DNA of 6,317 bases from Pseudomonadota bacterium (GCA_016195115.1 JACQAI010000351.1:1-6317); one strand, 5' to 3'. Shown: positions 1 through 5,664, counted from the first letter of the stretch. Numbers and translations: made by a program. Notes: generated by a model not told the origin, from the letters alone.

Positions 1-44
1 GCATCGCCGCGGGACCGTCAATCGAAAATCGCGCCGCCGATGCC

Positions 45-69
45 GCGAGTGGGCAAGCTGCCCACTCGC
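45..69. repeat. Inverted repeat (10-11 bp stem) upstream of the monooxygenase gene
   Basis: GCGAGTGGGC at 45-54 is the exact reverse complement of 60-69. C44/G70 extends the stem to 11 bp, around a 5-nt AAGCT centre. No T-run follows on the + strand, so it is not a textbook intrinsic terminator. It could end transcription of a gene lying left of the window, act as an operator, or be a dispersed repeat. The rest of 1-139 shows no convincing gene: one frame is open from the window edge to a TAG at 114-116, but its third-position G/C is only about 65%. Confidence 0.45.
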
Positions 70-139
70 GCCGCGCCGCCGATCTGGCAAAGCCGTCAGG
101 CGGCCGCTATCGTTAGCTCACGGAGGGACACCAGCGATC

Positions 140-1240
140 ATGACGCGTAAAACGCCGCTGTTCGGCTGGATGATGGGCGCGGTCGGCGCCGACGGCGAGT
201 CGGACGCCGCGCTGTATCGCCAGATGGTGTTGGACGCCGAGCTCGGAGCGGCGCTCGGCTACGATGCCGCCTGGTTGGTCGAGCATCACTTCTCGGACTA
301 CTACCCGACGCCCAGCCCGCTGGTGCTGCTCGCCCACATCGCCGCGCGCTGCCCGACCTTCGGGCTCGGCACCGCCGTGATCGTGACGCCGTGGCATCAC
401 CCGCTGCGCATCGCCGAGGAGATCGCGATGCTCAGCCTATTGACCGACGCGCCGCTGCGCATCGGCCTCGGCCGCGGCAACGCGCCGCTCGAGTACGAGG
501 CGTTCAACGTCGACATGGCCGAGACCAAGGACCGCTTCGAGGAGGGCTGGGAGATCATCCAGCTCGCGCTCAAGGGCGAGCCGTTCACCTACCACGGCAA
601 GTATCTCCAGGTGCCGCGCGAGGTCCGCATCCGGCCGACGCCGCGGCTCGACAACGTGACGTTCCTCGGCGCCATCGGCCAGCCCTCGAGCGCCGCCAAG
701 ATCGCCGCGCTCGGCCTGCCCCCGATGCTGACCGGCCATACGCCGCTGGCGGCGCAGGCCGAGGTGCTGCGCGCGTGGGAAGATGCGGCGCGCGCGCACG
801 GCGGCGATCCCGATCAATTCAAGGTCGCGACCCCGATCTGCATCCTGGCCGACACCGACGCGGAGGCCGACGCGCTGGCGCGCCGTTACGTGCCGAACTG
901 GTACCAGCTGCAGGTCAAGCACTACGCCTTCGATGCCGAGCGCTACGCCAACCTGCCGACCTACCTGCCGTTCACCGAGACCCACAAGCGGCGCCAGCAC
1001 TACTGCGACCCCGCCAATCTCGATCCCTTGATCGAGTCGTCGTTCATCGGCAGCGCCGCGACGGTGCGGGCCAAGCTCGAGCGCTTCCTCGCCGCCGGCT
1101 ACAACTACGTCATGATCAACCCGTCGCTGCCCGGCCTGCCCCACCAGCTGCGCCAGGATTGGCTGACCCGGTTCGCGCGCGACGTCATGCCCCACGTCAG
1201 CGGGGCCAAGCCGGCGCCGCGGCCGGTCGCTGCGCAATGA
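140..1240 (+). CDS. LLM class flavin-dependent oxidoreductase (bacterial luciferase-like monooxygenase)
   Basis: A 366-residue protein of the luciferase-like monooxygenase superfamily, which forms a (beta/alpha)8 barrel and uses reduced FMN or F420 to oxygenate or oxidise small molecules in the cytoplasm. Visible family features are the W45-x-x-E48-H49-H50-F51 motif on an early strand, a TPWHHPLRIAEE-type segment near residues 83-94, and the glycine-rich GLGRGN stretch at 109-114 that in this family lies near the flavin phosphate. The C-terminal part (about 280-340) contains the usual FIGSAATVRAKLERF segment. Length fits a complete protein. The ATG at 140 is preceded by GGAGGG at 122-127, a good Shine-Dalgarno with 12-nt spacing. 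It stands alone on + and converges on tatA, so context gives no substrate. Family assignment is secure; substrate and cofactor (FMN versus F420) cannot be read from the sequence. Confidence 0.9.
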   Translation: MTRKTPLFGWMMGAVGADGESDAALYRQMVLDAELGAALGYDAAWLVEHHFSDYYPTPSPLVLLAHIAARCPTFGLGTAVIVTPWHHPLRIAEEIAMLSLLTDAPLRIGLGRGNAPLEYEAFNVDMAETKDRFEEGWEIIQLALKGEPFTYHGKYLQVPREVRIRPTPRLDNVTFLGAIGQPSSAAKIAALGLPPMLTGHTPLAAQAEVLRAWEDAARAHGGDPDQFKVATPICILADTDAEADALARRYVPNWYQLQVKHYAFDAERYANLPTYLPFTETHKRRQHYCDPANLDPLIESSFIGSAATVRAKLERFLAAGYNYVMINPSLPGLPHQLRQDWLTRFARDVMPHVSGAKPAPRPVAAQ

Positions 1241-1260
1241 CGCTCAGCGGCCGACGCGAC

Positions 1261-1305
1261 CGCGGATAGTCGTCGATGAATTGATCGGAACGCCGGCGAT
1301 CCGCG
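1261..1305. terminator. Possible shared terminator hairpin between convergent monooxygenase and tatA genes
   Basis: CGCGGAT at 1261-1267 pairs exactly with ATCCGCG at 1299-1305. Inside it, CGAT (1274-1277) can pair with ATCG (1284-1287) around a 6-nt loop. The element fills the gap between the two convergent stop codons and starts right after the tatA stop. The stem is short, the outer loop is long and there is no clear T-run in either direction, so the terminator call rests mainly on position. Confidence 0.3.
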
Positions 1306-1542
1306 TCAGGCCTTGGGCGCTGTGGTCTCGGTGTGCGGGGTCGCCTTGCCGTCGATGGTGGGGCCGCCCTCGACCCGCTTGGCCGGGTCGTCGGCGGCGA
1401 CTTCCTCGTCCTTCATGCCGGCCTTGAAGCTCTTGATGCCCTTGGCGAGATCGCCCATGACGCGCGGGATCCGGCCGGCGCCGAACAGCACCATCACGAC
1501 GGCCAGAACGATGAGGAGATGCCAGATGCTGAGCGAGCCCAT
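1306..1542 (-). CDS. tatA: Twin-arginine translocase subunit TatA (TatA/E family)
   Basis: A 78-residue inner-membrane protein that oligomerises to form the translocation element of the Tat pathway, which exports folded proteins bearing twin-arginine signals. The layout is classic TatA: short periplasmic N-terminus, one membrane helix (about residues 4-21) with polar His8, the hinge F20-G21, then an amphipathic helix (about 24-43) with I25-P26, MGDLAKGIKSFK and G42-M43, and an acidic/charged tail. The lack of a long charged C-terminal domain favours TatA over TatB. I chose the ATG at 1542 because TatA begins at this MGSLSIWHLL and because AGAGGA lies 4 nt upstream (plus-strand 1547-1552); the frame stays open further upstream but encodes low-complexity sequence. 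No tatB or tatC is adjacent: the next gene downstream converges on it. Its 5' leader contains two small hairpins (1562-1576 and 1577-1601). Confidence 0.93.
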   Translation of the reverse strand: MGSLSIWHLLIVLAVVMVLFGAGRIPRVMGDLAKGIKSFKAGMKDEEVAADDPAKRVEGGPTIDGKATPHTETTAPKA

Positions 1543-1745
1543 GTGATCCTCTCGATTCGCGCGGGGGCCACCCCCGGAGCCGCCCCGCCGAGCGTCGGCT
1601 CTTGCAATACTAGACATTGGGACGCGGCGCAAATATGCCAGCCCCCCCGCATACCGTCCCGGGCCGGGCAAACCGGGCTTGCGCAAAGCCCGGACTGGCC
1701 CGAGTCTGGCATCGGTCCGCAGCACCCCACCCGAGAGGATCCGGC
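1543..1745. promoter_or_regulatory. Divergent control region between tatA and ridA
   Basis: 203 bp separate the divergent starts, so promoters for both genes should lie here. The most AT-rich part is about 1601-1637 (TTGCAATACTAGACAT then AAATATG), the best place to look for -10/-35 boxes, but I see no pair close enough to consensus to assign. On the tatA side are two tandem hairpins, GGGGG/CCCCC at 1563-1575 (extendable by C1562/G1576) and GAGCCG/CGGCTC at 1577-1601. On the ridA side is the nested dyad at 1635-1712. The ridA ribosome binding site AGAGGAT lies at 1734-1740. Confidence 0.4.
1635..1712. repeat. Nested inverted repeat in the ridA 5' region
   Basis: Three concentric inverted repeats share one centre. 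The inner CCGGGCTT (1673-1680) pairs with AAGCCCGG (1686-1693) around GCGCA. The middle GGGCC (1661-1665) pairs with GGCCC (1697-1701). The outer ATGCCAG (1635-1641) pairs with CTGGCAT (1706-1712). The left arm has a longer unpaired C-rich stretch. It ends 33 nt before the ridA start. It could fold as a leader RNA or serve as a DNA operator; a competing GACT/AGTC hairpin (1693-1706) is also possible. Confidence 0.45.
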
Positions 1746-2213
1746 ATGGCTGGTCAAATCGACGCTCGTCTCAAGGAGCTCGGCATCGCGCTGCCCGATG
1801 CGCCGGCGCCGCGCGCCAACTACGTCGGCTACGTCATCACCGGCAACCTGATCTTTACCGCCGGCCAGGTCCCGCTGCGCGACGGCAAGCTGGAGTTCAT
1901 CGGCAAGCTCGGCCGCGACATGGAAGTCGAGCAGGGCTACGAGGCCGCCAAGCTGTGCGCCGTCAACGTGCTGGCGCAGGTCAAGGCGGCGCTCGGCGGC
2001 GACCTCGAGCGCATCGTGCGCTGCGTCAAGCTGACCGGGTTCGTCAACTCGGCGCCCGATTTCGGCGATCAGCCGAAGGTCATCAACGGCGCCTCGGACC
2101 TGATCGTCGCGGTGCTCGGCGACAAGGGCAAGCACGCGCGCTCGGCGGTCGGCATGGGCGGCCTGCCGTTCGGCGTCGCGGCCGAGGTCGAGGGCGTCTT
2201 CGAGTTCCGTTGA
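1746..2213 (+). CDS. RidA/YjgF/YER057c/UK114 family protein (longer, Arg-containing subtype)
   Basis: A 155-residue soluble protein of the Rid family. Canonical members hydrolyse reactive enamine/imine intermediates released by PLP enzymes; members of this longer subtype are mostly uncharacterised. Visible features are ITGNLIFTAGQVP (about 31-43), the helix with YEAAKLCAVNVLAQVK (65-80), VKLTGFVNSAPDF (94-106) and the C-terminal R132-SAVGMGGLPFGVAAEVEGVFE block. R132 occupies the place of the RidA catalytic/substrate-binding Arg and E147 that of the conserved Glu. The extra N-terminal helix (ARLKELGI) and 155-residue length differ from the ~130-residue RidA form. I chose the ATG at 1746 because AGAGGAT lies just upstream and the protein starts as this subtype usually does; an in-frame ATG at 1617 would add low-complexity sequence. 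The acyltransferase gene follows 22 bp later on the same strand, so the two are probably one operon. Confidence 0.88.
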   Translation: MAGQIDARLKELGIALPDAPAPRANYVGYVITGNLIFTAGQVPLRDGKLEFIGKLGRDMEVEQGYEAAKLCAVNVLAQVKAALGGDLERIVRCVKLTGFVNSAPDFGDQPKVINGASDLIVAVLGDKGKHARSAVGMGGLPFGVAAEVEGVFEFR

Positions 2214-2235
2214 GCGGTCGCGAGGTCGATACGCG

Positions 2236-3420
2236 ATGGCTGACGGCAGCGGATCGGTCCAGCAGCTGCGGATCCTCGAGCGGATCGACGAGGTCGCGGC
2301 GCCGGCGTGGGACCGCTGCGCCGGGCCCGACAACCCGTTTCTGAGCCACGCCTTCCTCGGCGCGCTCGAGGCCTCGGGCTCGGCGACCGCGCGCACCGGC
2401 TGGCTGCCCCAGCACCTGATCGCCGAGGACGGCGAAGGCCGCGTGCTCGGCGCCGTGCCCATGTACCTGAAGAGCCATTCCTACGGCGAGTACGTGTTCG
2501 ACCACGGCTGGGCCGACGCGTATCGGCGCGCCGGCGGCAGCTACTATCCCAAGCTCCAGGTCGCGGTGCCGTTCACCCCGGTGCCGGGGCCGCGGCTGCT
2601 GCTCGCGCCCGACGCCGACCCGGCGGTCGGCGACATGCTGATCGCCGGCCTGGTCGAGATCGCCGACCGGCGCGATGTGTCGTCGCTCCACGTCACCTTC
2701 GCGCTCGAGCACGAGTGGCAACGCCTGGGCGACGCCGGGTTCCTGCAGCGCAAAGGCATGCAGTTCCACTGGAACAACCCCGGCTACACGAGCTTCGACG
2801 ACTTCCTGGCGGCGCTGTCGAGCCGCAAGCGCAAGGCGATCCGCAAGGAGCGCCGCGAAGCGGTCGCCGCCGGCCTAACGATCCACCGCGTGACTGGTGC
2901 TGCGATCGAGGAACGGCACTGGGACGCGTTCTTCCGCTTCTACATGTCGACCAGCGACCGCAAGTGGGGCCAGGCCTATCTCAACCGCGCGTTCTTCACC
3001 GAGATCGGCCGCACCTTGGCCGATCGCGTCATGCTCGTGATGGTCGAGGCCGGCGGCAAGCTGGTCGCCGGCGCGCTCAATCTGATCGGCAGCGACGCGC
3101 TGTACGGCCGCAACTGGGGTTGCGTCGTCCATGTGCCGTTCCTGCACTTCGAGGTCTGCTACTACCAGGCGATCGAGTTCGCCATCGAGCGCGGGCTCAA
3201 GCGCGTCGAAGCCGGCGCCCAGGGCGAGCACAAGCTGCAGCGCGGCTACATGCCGACCGCGACCCACAGCGCGCACTGGATCCGCGATCCGGCGCTACGC
3301 CGCGCCATCGAGGACTACCTGGGGCGCGAGCGCGCCCACATGCAGGCGCAGATCGACGGCCTGGCCGAAGAGGGCCCGTTCCGTCACGAGATGACGAGCC
3401 AGGAAGCCGAAACTGAATAA
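2236..3420 (+). CDS. FemAB-like / GNAT-fold N-acyltransferase (COG3146, peptidogalycan-type)
   Basis: A 394-residue predicted N-acyltransferase of the FemAB-like family often labelled GNAT or 'peptidogalycan biosynthesis'. Such proteins have two tandem acetyltransferase-like folds; relatives transfer amino acids or acyl groups to cell-envelope or other substrates, but this family's reaction is not established. Diagnostic stretches are NPFLSHAFL (33-41), YLKSHSYGEYVFDHGW (77-92), YYPKLQVAVPFTPVPG (103-118), the basic SSRKRKAIRKERR helix near 196-208, YGRNWGC in the second half, and GAQGEHKLQRGYMP (327-340) followed by SAHW. Length matches the full family and no signal peptide or membrane helix is seen, so it is probably cytoplasmic. 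GAGG at 2222-2225 sits 10 nt before the ATG. It is probably co-transcribed with the upstream ridA and ends 5 nt before a strong hairpin. Confidence 0.87.
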   Translation: MADGSGSVQQLRILERIDEVAAPAWDRCAGPDNPFLSHAFLGALEASGSATARTGWLPQHLIAEDGEGRVLGAVPMYLKSHSYGEYVFDHGWADAYRRAGGSYYPKLQVAVPFTPVPGPRLLLAPDADPAVGDMLIAGLVEIADRRDVSSLHVTFALEHEWQRLGDAGFLQRKGMQFHWNNPGYTSFDDFLAALSSRKRKAIRKERREAVAAGLTIHRVTGAAIEERHWDAFFRFYMSTSDRKWGQAYLNRAFFTEIGRTLADRVMLVMVEAGGKLVAGALNLIGSDALYGRNWGCVVHVPFLHFEVCYYQAIEFAIERGLKRVEAGAQGEHKLQRGYMPTATHSAHWIRDPALRRAIEDYLGRERAHMQAQIDGLAEEGPFRHEMTSQEAETE

Positions 3421-3424
3421 CCAA

Positions 3425-3454
3425 CCCCTCCCCCGCGCGCAGCGTGGGGGAGGG
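3425..3454. terminator. Bidirectional GC-rich hairpin between convergent operons
   Basis: CCCTCCCCC at 3426-3434 is perfectly complementary to GGGGGAGGG at 3446-3454. G3435/T3445, C3436/G3444 and G3437/C3443 extend the stem to about 12 bp with a 5-nt loop. It lies 5 nt after the acyltransferase stop and 9 nt after the ridA-B stop, the right place to end both transcripts. The downstream T-tracts are weak (ATTT on +, GGTTATT on -). CCCTCCCCC...GGGGGAGGG hairpins are also common dispersed repeats in alphaproteobacteria, so it may be a repeat doing a terminator's job. Confidence 0.65.
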
Positions 3455-3463
3455 ATTTGGGAA

Positions 3464-3856
3464 TCAGTCCTTCGCGGCGAGCACGTCGATCTCGATCAGG
3501 AACTCCGGGGTCGCCAGCCCGGCGATCACGAGCAAGGTCGACGCCGGCGCGATCGATCCCATCTTCTTCTCGCGGATCGCGCGGTTCACCGGGATGTCCT
3601 CCCGGCGGGTGAGGTACACTGTCAGCCTGACGATGTCCTCGCGCCCCATGCCGCCCTCGGCGAGGATCGCGAAGATGTTGTCCCAGCAGTTCTCGCACTG
3701 CTTCTCGAACGACGGCGGGACCGTGCCGTCCGGGTTCTTGCCGACCTGGCCGGCCAGGACCAGCCAGCGCATGTTCGGCGTGACTTCGATCCCGTGGTGG
3801 TAGCTCGGGCTGTTGGGCGGCGCGATCTTCTTGGGGTTGAAGCGCTTCAGCGGCAT
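3464..3856 (-). CDS. RidA family protein, paralogue B (catalytic Arg replaced by Ser)
   Basis: A 130-residue Rid-family protein. Family features are MRWLVLAGQVGKNPDG (29-44), the helix SFEKQCENCWDNIFAILAE (49-67), the RLTVYLTRRED segment (77-87) and the C-terminal block PASTLLVIAGLATPEFLIEID. In canonical RidA this block reads P-A-R-x-x-V with a catalytic/substrate-binding Arg; here the position is S106, while Glu122 is kept. Rid subfamilies lacking this Arg are known and generally lack imine deaminase activity. It is the last gene of the tyrS operon and a tandem duplicate of paralogue A, starting 52 bp after A ends. The ATG at 3856 is chosen because it matches the start of paralogue A and has AGGAGG at plus-strand 3863-3868; that Shine-Dalgarno lies in a hairpin arm. 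The frame is open further upstream but unlike the family. Confidence 0.88.
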   Translation of the reverse strand: MPLKRFNPKKIAPPNSPSYHHGIEVTPNMRWLVLAGQVGKNPDGTVPPSFEKQCENCWDNIFAILAEGGMGREDIVRLTVYLTRREDIPVNRAIREKKMGSIAPASTLLVIAGLATPEFLIEIDVLAAKD

Positions 3857-3884
3857 CTCGCTCCTCCTGCTTGGGAGGGGCGAG
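3857..3884 (-). promoter_or_regulatory. Hairpin enclosing the ribosome binding site of ridA paralogue B
   Basis: On the - strand, CTCGCCCCTCC (plus 3884-3874) can pair with GGAGGAGCGAG (plus 3867-3857): 10 of 11 positions match, one C-A mismatch, 6-nt loop CAAGCA. The right arm contains the Shine-Dalgarno and touches the ATG at 3856 directly. If formed in the mRNA it would hide the ribosome binding site and lower translation of ridA-B relative to ridA-A. It could instead be a weak attenuator or processing site between the paralogues. Confidence 0.5.
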
Positions 3885-3908
3885 TGTCGCGCCGGAGCGC
3901 CGCCGCCG

Positions 3909-4304
3909 CTAGTCCTTCGCGGCGGTCGCCTCGATCTCGACCAGGAACTCCGGCGCGGCAAGCGCCGAGATCACCAGCAGGGTGGAAGCGCAGGCGGGGG
4001 CGTCGCCCAGTTTCTTCACGCGGACGTTGCGCGAGGCGACGATGTCCTCCTTGCGCGTCAGGAAGGTCGTGGTCTTGACCAGGTCCTGCGGCCCCATGCC
4101 GCTCTCGGCCAGGATCGCCAGGATGTTGTCCCACGCGATCTCGCACTGGGCCTCGAACGACGCCGGGGTCTTGCCGTCCGGGCCGCGGCCGATCTGGCCC
4201 GCGATGGTCAGCCAACGCATGTTCGGCGTGGCCTCGATGCCGTGGTGGTAGGTCGGGCTGTTCGGCGGCGCGATCTTCTTCGGGTTGAAGCGCTTCAGCG
4301 GCAT
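3909..4304 (-). CDS. RidA family protein, paralogue A (catalytic Arg replaced by Ser), coupled to tyrS
   Basis: A 131-residue Rid-family protein, about 70% identical by eye to paralogue B; 30 of the first 32 residues match. It has MRWLTIAGQIGRGPDG (29-44), the SFEAQCEIAWDNILAILAE helix (49-67), KTTTFLTRKED (77-87) and the C-terminal ASTLLVISALAAPEFLVEIE block. The canonical catalytic Arg position is S107 and Glu123 is kept, so classical enamine/imine deamination is unlikely. There is one extra residue before this block compared with B. The ATG at 4302-4304 lies 1 nt beyond the tyrS TGA (4306-4308), with GGAGGG (plus 4310-4315) inside the last tyrS codons, so translation is very probably coupled to tyrS. 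The function is not known; the context hints at amino-acid or aminoacylation chemistry but does not prove it. Confidence 0.9.
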   Translation of the reverse strand: MPLKRFNPKKIAPPNSPTYHHGIEATPNMRWLTIAGQIGRGPDGKTPASFEAQCEIAWDNILAILAESGMGPQDLVKTTTFLTRKEDIVASRNVRVKKLGDAPACASTLLVISALAAPEFLVEIEATAAKD

Positions 4305-4305
4305 C

Positions 4306-5589
4306 TCATCCCTCCAGCTTGACGAGGTAAGTGTTGCGCTTGCCGCGCCGGATCACCAGCACCGACTGATCGAGGAAGGCGGCGCGCGTCACCGTCGGGT
4401 CTTCGCCCTTTGCGCTCGCCGCGACCGGCTGACCATTGAGGCGAATCGCACCCTGCGCCAACTGGCGGCGCGCATCGGACTTGGACGCGCAGGCGCCGAC
4501 CTCGACCAAGAGATCGACCAGGCTGGCGCCGCCGCCGTTGAGCCGCTCGGCCGCGACCGTGATCGACGGCACATCGGCAAAGATCTCGCGCAGCATCGCG
4601 ACCGGCACGCCGTCGATGTCGCCGCTGAACAACACCTCCGAGGCCTTGATCGCCTTGTCGGTTTCGGCGCCGCCGTGGACGAACGCCGTGACCTCGTAGG
4701 CCAGCGCCTTCTGCGCCTCGCGCGCTGGCGAGCCCACCGTGGCGGCGAGCGCCTCGATGCGCTCGCGCGACAGGAAGGTGAACAGCTTGAGGAGCCGCAC
4801 GGTCTCGGCGTCGTCGGCGTTGATCCAGAATTGATAGAACTGGTAGGGGCTGGTCAGCGCCGGATCGAGGAAGCAGCTGGTGCCCTGCTCGGTCTTGCCG
4901 AACTTGTTGCCCTCGGCGTCGGTCAGCAGCGGCACCGTCAGGCCGAACGCGCGACCGCCGGTCACCCGGCGAATCAGATCCGTGCCGCCGACGATGTTGC
5001 CCCATTGGTCGGAGCCGCCGCACTGGAGAATGCAGTCGTGGCGCCGGTAGAGCTCGAGGAAGTCGCGCGCCTGCAGCAGCGCGTAGCTGAACTCGGTGAA
5101 CGAGATGCCCTCGCCCTCGCGGTCGAGCCGCAGGCGCACCGAGTCCTTGGCGATCATGGCGTTGACCGCGAAATGCTTGCCGACGTCGCGCAGGAACTCG
5201 AGCAGGCCCATCGGCTCCAGCCACTCGATGTTGTCGGCGTGGAGCGGCGGACTCGCCGGATCGGCGAGCAGACGCAGCAGCTGGCCGCCGATCCGCCGGG
5301 CGTTGGCGTCGACCTGCGCGCGGTCGAGCAGGTTGCGCTCGGCCGACTTGCCGGAGGGATCGCCGATCAGACCGGTGCCGCCGCCGGTCAACGCGATCAC
5401 GCGATGGCCGCGACGCTGAAAATGCCGCAGCAGCACGACCGGCAGCAGGTGGCCGACATGCAGCGACGGGCCGGTCGGGTCGAAGCCGTTGTAGAGCGTG
5501 ATCGGCCCGGCCTCGAGCCGGTCGCCCAGCTCATCGGCGGTCTTCTGGTGGACCAGCCCGCGCCACTCCAGCTCGTCTAACAGCCGCAT
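4306..5589 (-). CDS. tyrS: Tyrosine--tRNA ligase (TyrRS)
   Basis: A 427-residue class I aminoacyl-tRNA synthetase that activates tyrosine with ATP and charges tRNA-Tyr in the cytoplasm. The Rossmann domain carries the HIGH-type signature H44-V-G-H47 after YNGFDPTGPSLH, the substrate-site region TGGGTGLIGDPSGK, SYALLQARDFLELY, GGSDQWGN at about 190-199, and the KMSKS-type loop K229-F-G-K-T233. The C-terminal S4-like RNA-binding domain runs from about 352 to the end (GGGASLVDLLVEVG, SKSDARRQL, GAIRLNGQ). Length and motifs match the bacterial TyrS form. The ATG at 5589 gives the usual start (MRLLDELEWRGL) and has GAGG about 10 nt upstream (plus 5600-5603); the longer open frame to 5664 is not family-like and runs through the promoter. 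It leads an operon with two ridA paralogues. No T-box features are seen upstream. Confidence 0.96.
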   Translation of the reverse strand: MRLLDELEWRGLVHQKTADELGDRLEAGPITLYNGFDPTGPSLHVGHLLPVVLLRHFQRRGHRVIALTGGGTGLIGDPSGKSAERNLLDRAQVDANARRIGGQLLRLLADPASPPLHADNIEWLEPMGLLEFLRDVGKHFAVNAMIAKDSVRLRLDREGEGISFTEFSYALLQARDFLELYRRHDCILQCGGSDQWGNIVGGTDLIRRVTGGRAFGLTVPLLTDAEGNKFGKTEQGTSCFLDPALTSPYQFYQFWINADDAETVRLLKLFTFLSRERIEALAATVGSPAREAQKALAYEVTAFVHGGAETDKAIKASEVLFSGDIDGVPVAMLREIFADVPSITVAAERLNGGGASLVDLLVEVGACASKSDARRQLAQGAIRLNGQPVAASAKGEDPTVTRAAFLDQSVLVIRRGKRNTYLVKLEG

Positions 5590-5637
5590 CGCGCCACAAC
5601 CTCGGTTTTGGGCCGGTTTTCCCGGACCGGGCCGAGA

Positions 5638-5664
5638 GTTAGACCGCCCCCACCGGGGGGTCAA
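5638..5664 (-). promoter_or_regulatory. Candidate sigma70-type promoter of the tyrS operon with a dyad in its spacer
   Basis: On the - strand, CTTGACC contains a -35-like TTGACC (plus 5664-5659), matching the CTTGAC form common in alphaproteobacteria. TCTAAC (plus 5643-5638), four of six to TATAAT, follows at 15 bp, or TAACTC at 17 bp. This would put the transcript start some 35-45 nt before the tyrS ATG. GACC..CCCC and GGGG..GGTC (plus 5642-5662) form an imperfect inverted repeat across the spacer, possibly an operator. Confidence 0.4.

Noticed and set aside
3..116. Possible C-terminal end of an upstream + strand gene
   Set aside because: Open to the left edge in this frame with a TAG at 114-116, but third-position G/C is low for this genome, the inverted repeat lies within it, and only 37 codons are visible.
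437..1237. 266-codon frame on - inside the monooxygenase gene
   Set aside because: A composition-driven shadow of the well-supported + strand gene, with repetitive Arg/Gly/Val sequence and no motif.
1543..1725. N-terminal extension of TatA to an ATG at 1725
   Set aside because: The extra 61 residues are Arg/Gly/Pro-rich and run through the regulatory dyad; TatA must start just before its membrane helix, and a good ribosome binding site is present there.
140..2213. Resemblance to a Rut-type pyrimidine degradation pair (RutA-like flavin monooxygenase with RutC-like Rid protein)
   Set aside because: The two genes are not in one operon: a tatA on the other strand lies between them, no other rut genes are present, and the Rid protein is the longer non-RutC subtype.
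1494..2462. 322-codon frame on - covering the tatA leader and ridA
   Set aside because: Overlaps the well-supported + strand ridA and part of the acyltransferase gene, and its sequence is low complexity.
4285..5580. 431-codon open frame on + antisense to tyrS
   Set aside because: It mirrors the tyrS codons (high-GC shadow), has Arg/Ala/Gln/Glu-rich low-complexity composition and no recognisable domain, while tyrS on - has all TyrRS motifs.
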